The notes under the pieces are model-generated. The model was not told the DNA's origin. It ran no database searches and saw only the letters and a list, made by a program, of their open reading frames with translations. 6,364 nucleotides of DNA from Bacillota bacterium. Its GTDB lineage: Bacteria > Bacillota_I > Bacilli_A > MOL361 > Turicibacteraceae. The stretch's first letter is position 1; every line of letters starts with the position of its first letter. Shown in pieces: positions 5,869-6,364 of this stretch. Made by a program: the position numbers and the translations under genes. Where the stretch lies: positions 1 to 6,364 of the forward strand of contig DNGE01000129.1 in the NCBI GenBank assembly GCA_003486705.1, given 5' to 3'.

Positions 5869-5898
5869 CTTATGAGGTTTTATGCTCTAACATGTCAA
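5869..5898 (-). promoter_or_regulatory. Probable sigma-A promoter of the 173-aa gene
   Basis: On the minus strand a consensus TTGACA (5893-5898) is followed after 18 bases by CATAAG (5869-5874), four of six matches to the -10. It lies about 30 bases upstream of the ribosome binding site. The -10 is weak, so the assignment is moderate. Confidence 0.45.
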
Positions 5899-5940
5899 TT
5901 CCCTCAAGTTTGTCATTTATCGCTTAACGGTGTGTGATGA

Positions 5941-6212
5941 TCAGATTATTACTTACTGTCTAGATACGATGAATATCGCCCGTGGCACAGTGAGATTGGT
6001 GCTCATTATTTACCTCACGCAAAAGTAACAGGTTATCCTGGTGGACATGGTTTTGAATATAGTGATTTTTTAACCAACACGTTAAAACCTTTTATTGATT
6101 TATACTATAAAACAATGCCTGACAGAGAAAACACTGCCATAATTGGATGTTCGGTAGGGGATTAATTTCTGTTTCTGAAGGGGTCGCCATCAGTCTACTT
6201 TCTCTAAGTTAA
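5941..6212 (+). pseudogene. Decayed serine esterase (alpha/beta hydrolase, putative esterase family)
   Basis: From 5941 a frame without a start codon reads SRYDEYRPW, GGHGFEYSDFLTNTLKPFID and DRENTAIIGCSVG, which is the core of the putative esterase (Esterase D-like) family up to the nucleophile elbow GCSVG; the catalytic Ser codon is TCG at 6151-6153. Two in-frame TGA codons stand directly before it, and no N-terminal third is found upstream. After GGGG (6157-6160) the frame meets TAA at 6163-6165; one added G restores GGLISVSEGV as expected of the family, for about 16 more codons to a TAA at 6210-6212. The acid and histidine of the catalytic triad, and the last ~100 residues, are missing. 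It therefore cannot make an active enzyme. A sequencing error could explain the frameshift but not both missing ends. Confidence 0.8.
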
Positions 6213-6238
6213 CAGCCTTATTTAATGGCTTTTTAACT
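6207..6238. other. Imperfect hairpin, possible weak terminator
   Basis: AGTTAA (6207-6212) pairs with TTAACT (6233-6238) and AGCC (6214-6217) with GGCT (6227-6230), with a small internal mismatch and a 9-base loop; six Ts follow at 6243-6248. It lies right after the esterase remains, where that gene's own end might once have been. Its strength as a terminator is doubtful. Confidence 0.3.
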
Positions 6239-6364
6239 CAGAGTTTTTTCCTATTTAGATTGATAAAAGAATTCGGGTTGACGGTTTACACGTGCAAAAT
6301 TATTTATTAACATGTGTTGCAGGTTATGATAAGATGGGTGAACAATGGCTTTAGCCTTCTTTGG
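6239..6364. other. Right end of window, no gene supported
   Basis: The only open stretch is a 31-codon plus-strand frame without a start codon (6259-6354), reading RVDGLHVQNYLLTCVAGYDK in its middle and ending in TAG. It may be another gene remnant, but no family is recognised and the window ends 10 bases later. Confidence 0.3.

Noticed and set aside
6276..6310. Promoter around TTGACG / TTTACA near the right end
   Set aside because: Neither -35 has a good -10 at 16-18 bases, and no gene start is visible downstream before the window ends.

Overview
The window is AT-rich and looks like a chromosomal segment from a spore-forming member of the Bacillota (low-GC Gram-positives). The evidence is a spore photoproduct lyase gene, strong purine-rich ribosome binding sites, TTG and GTG starts, and U-tract terminators. 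The genus cannot be fixed from the sequence; a Turicibacter/Erysipelotrichia or bacillus-like host is only a guess. Almost everything is on the minus strand.

Left part (1-1610): splB, a radical-SAM spore DNA repair enzyme, reads leftward. Its 4Fe-4S cysteines are intact, but alanine stands where the Bacillus enzyme has its hydrogen-donor cysteine. A 300-base AT-rich gap follows. Then comes a plus-strand gene for a 40-residue basic protein with a very good ribosome binding site, ending near a perfect 13-bp terminator that also serves the opposite strand.

Centre (1616-5258): one leftward gene cluster of the YtrA/YtrB type. In transcription order it holds a promoter overlapped by an inverted repeat (the likely operator), a GntR/YtrA-family repressor with a TTG start, a single ABC ATPase, permease 1, a decayed fourth permease, permease 2, permease 3, and, 100 bases on, a 46-residue single-pass membrane protein with a GTG start. 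The three permeases are paralogues sharing an APxITxxLPvSkkxLfwN motif and an (E/Y)IYQ C-terminus. The decayed copy keeps only the N-terminal ~44 codons and C-terminal ~15 codons of this family, joined out of frame. The likely job is repressor-controlled export or defence at the membrane, as for related ytr/pmt systems, but the substrate is unknown.

Right part (5281-6364): a leftward gene for a membrane-anchored extracytoplasmic protein of unknown function, with its own promoter and terminator, then the plus-strand remains of a serine esterase (no N-terminus, frameshift in the nucleophile elbow), then 150 bases without a convincing gene.

Main points for a second look: the Cys-to-Ala change in the lyase, the permease array with a deletion relic, the altered ATPase Walker A, and the two small proteins at the convergent terminator.
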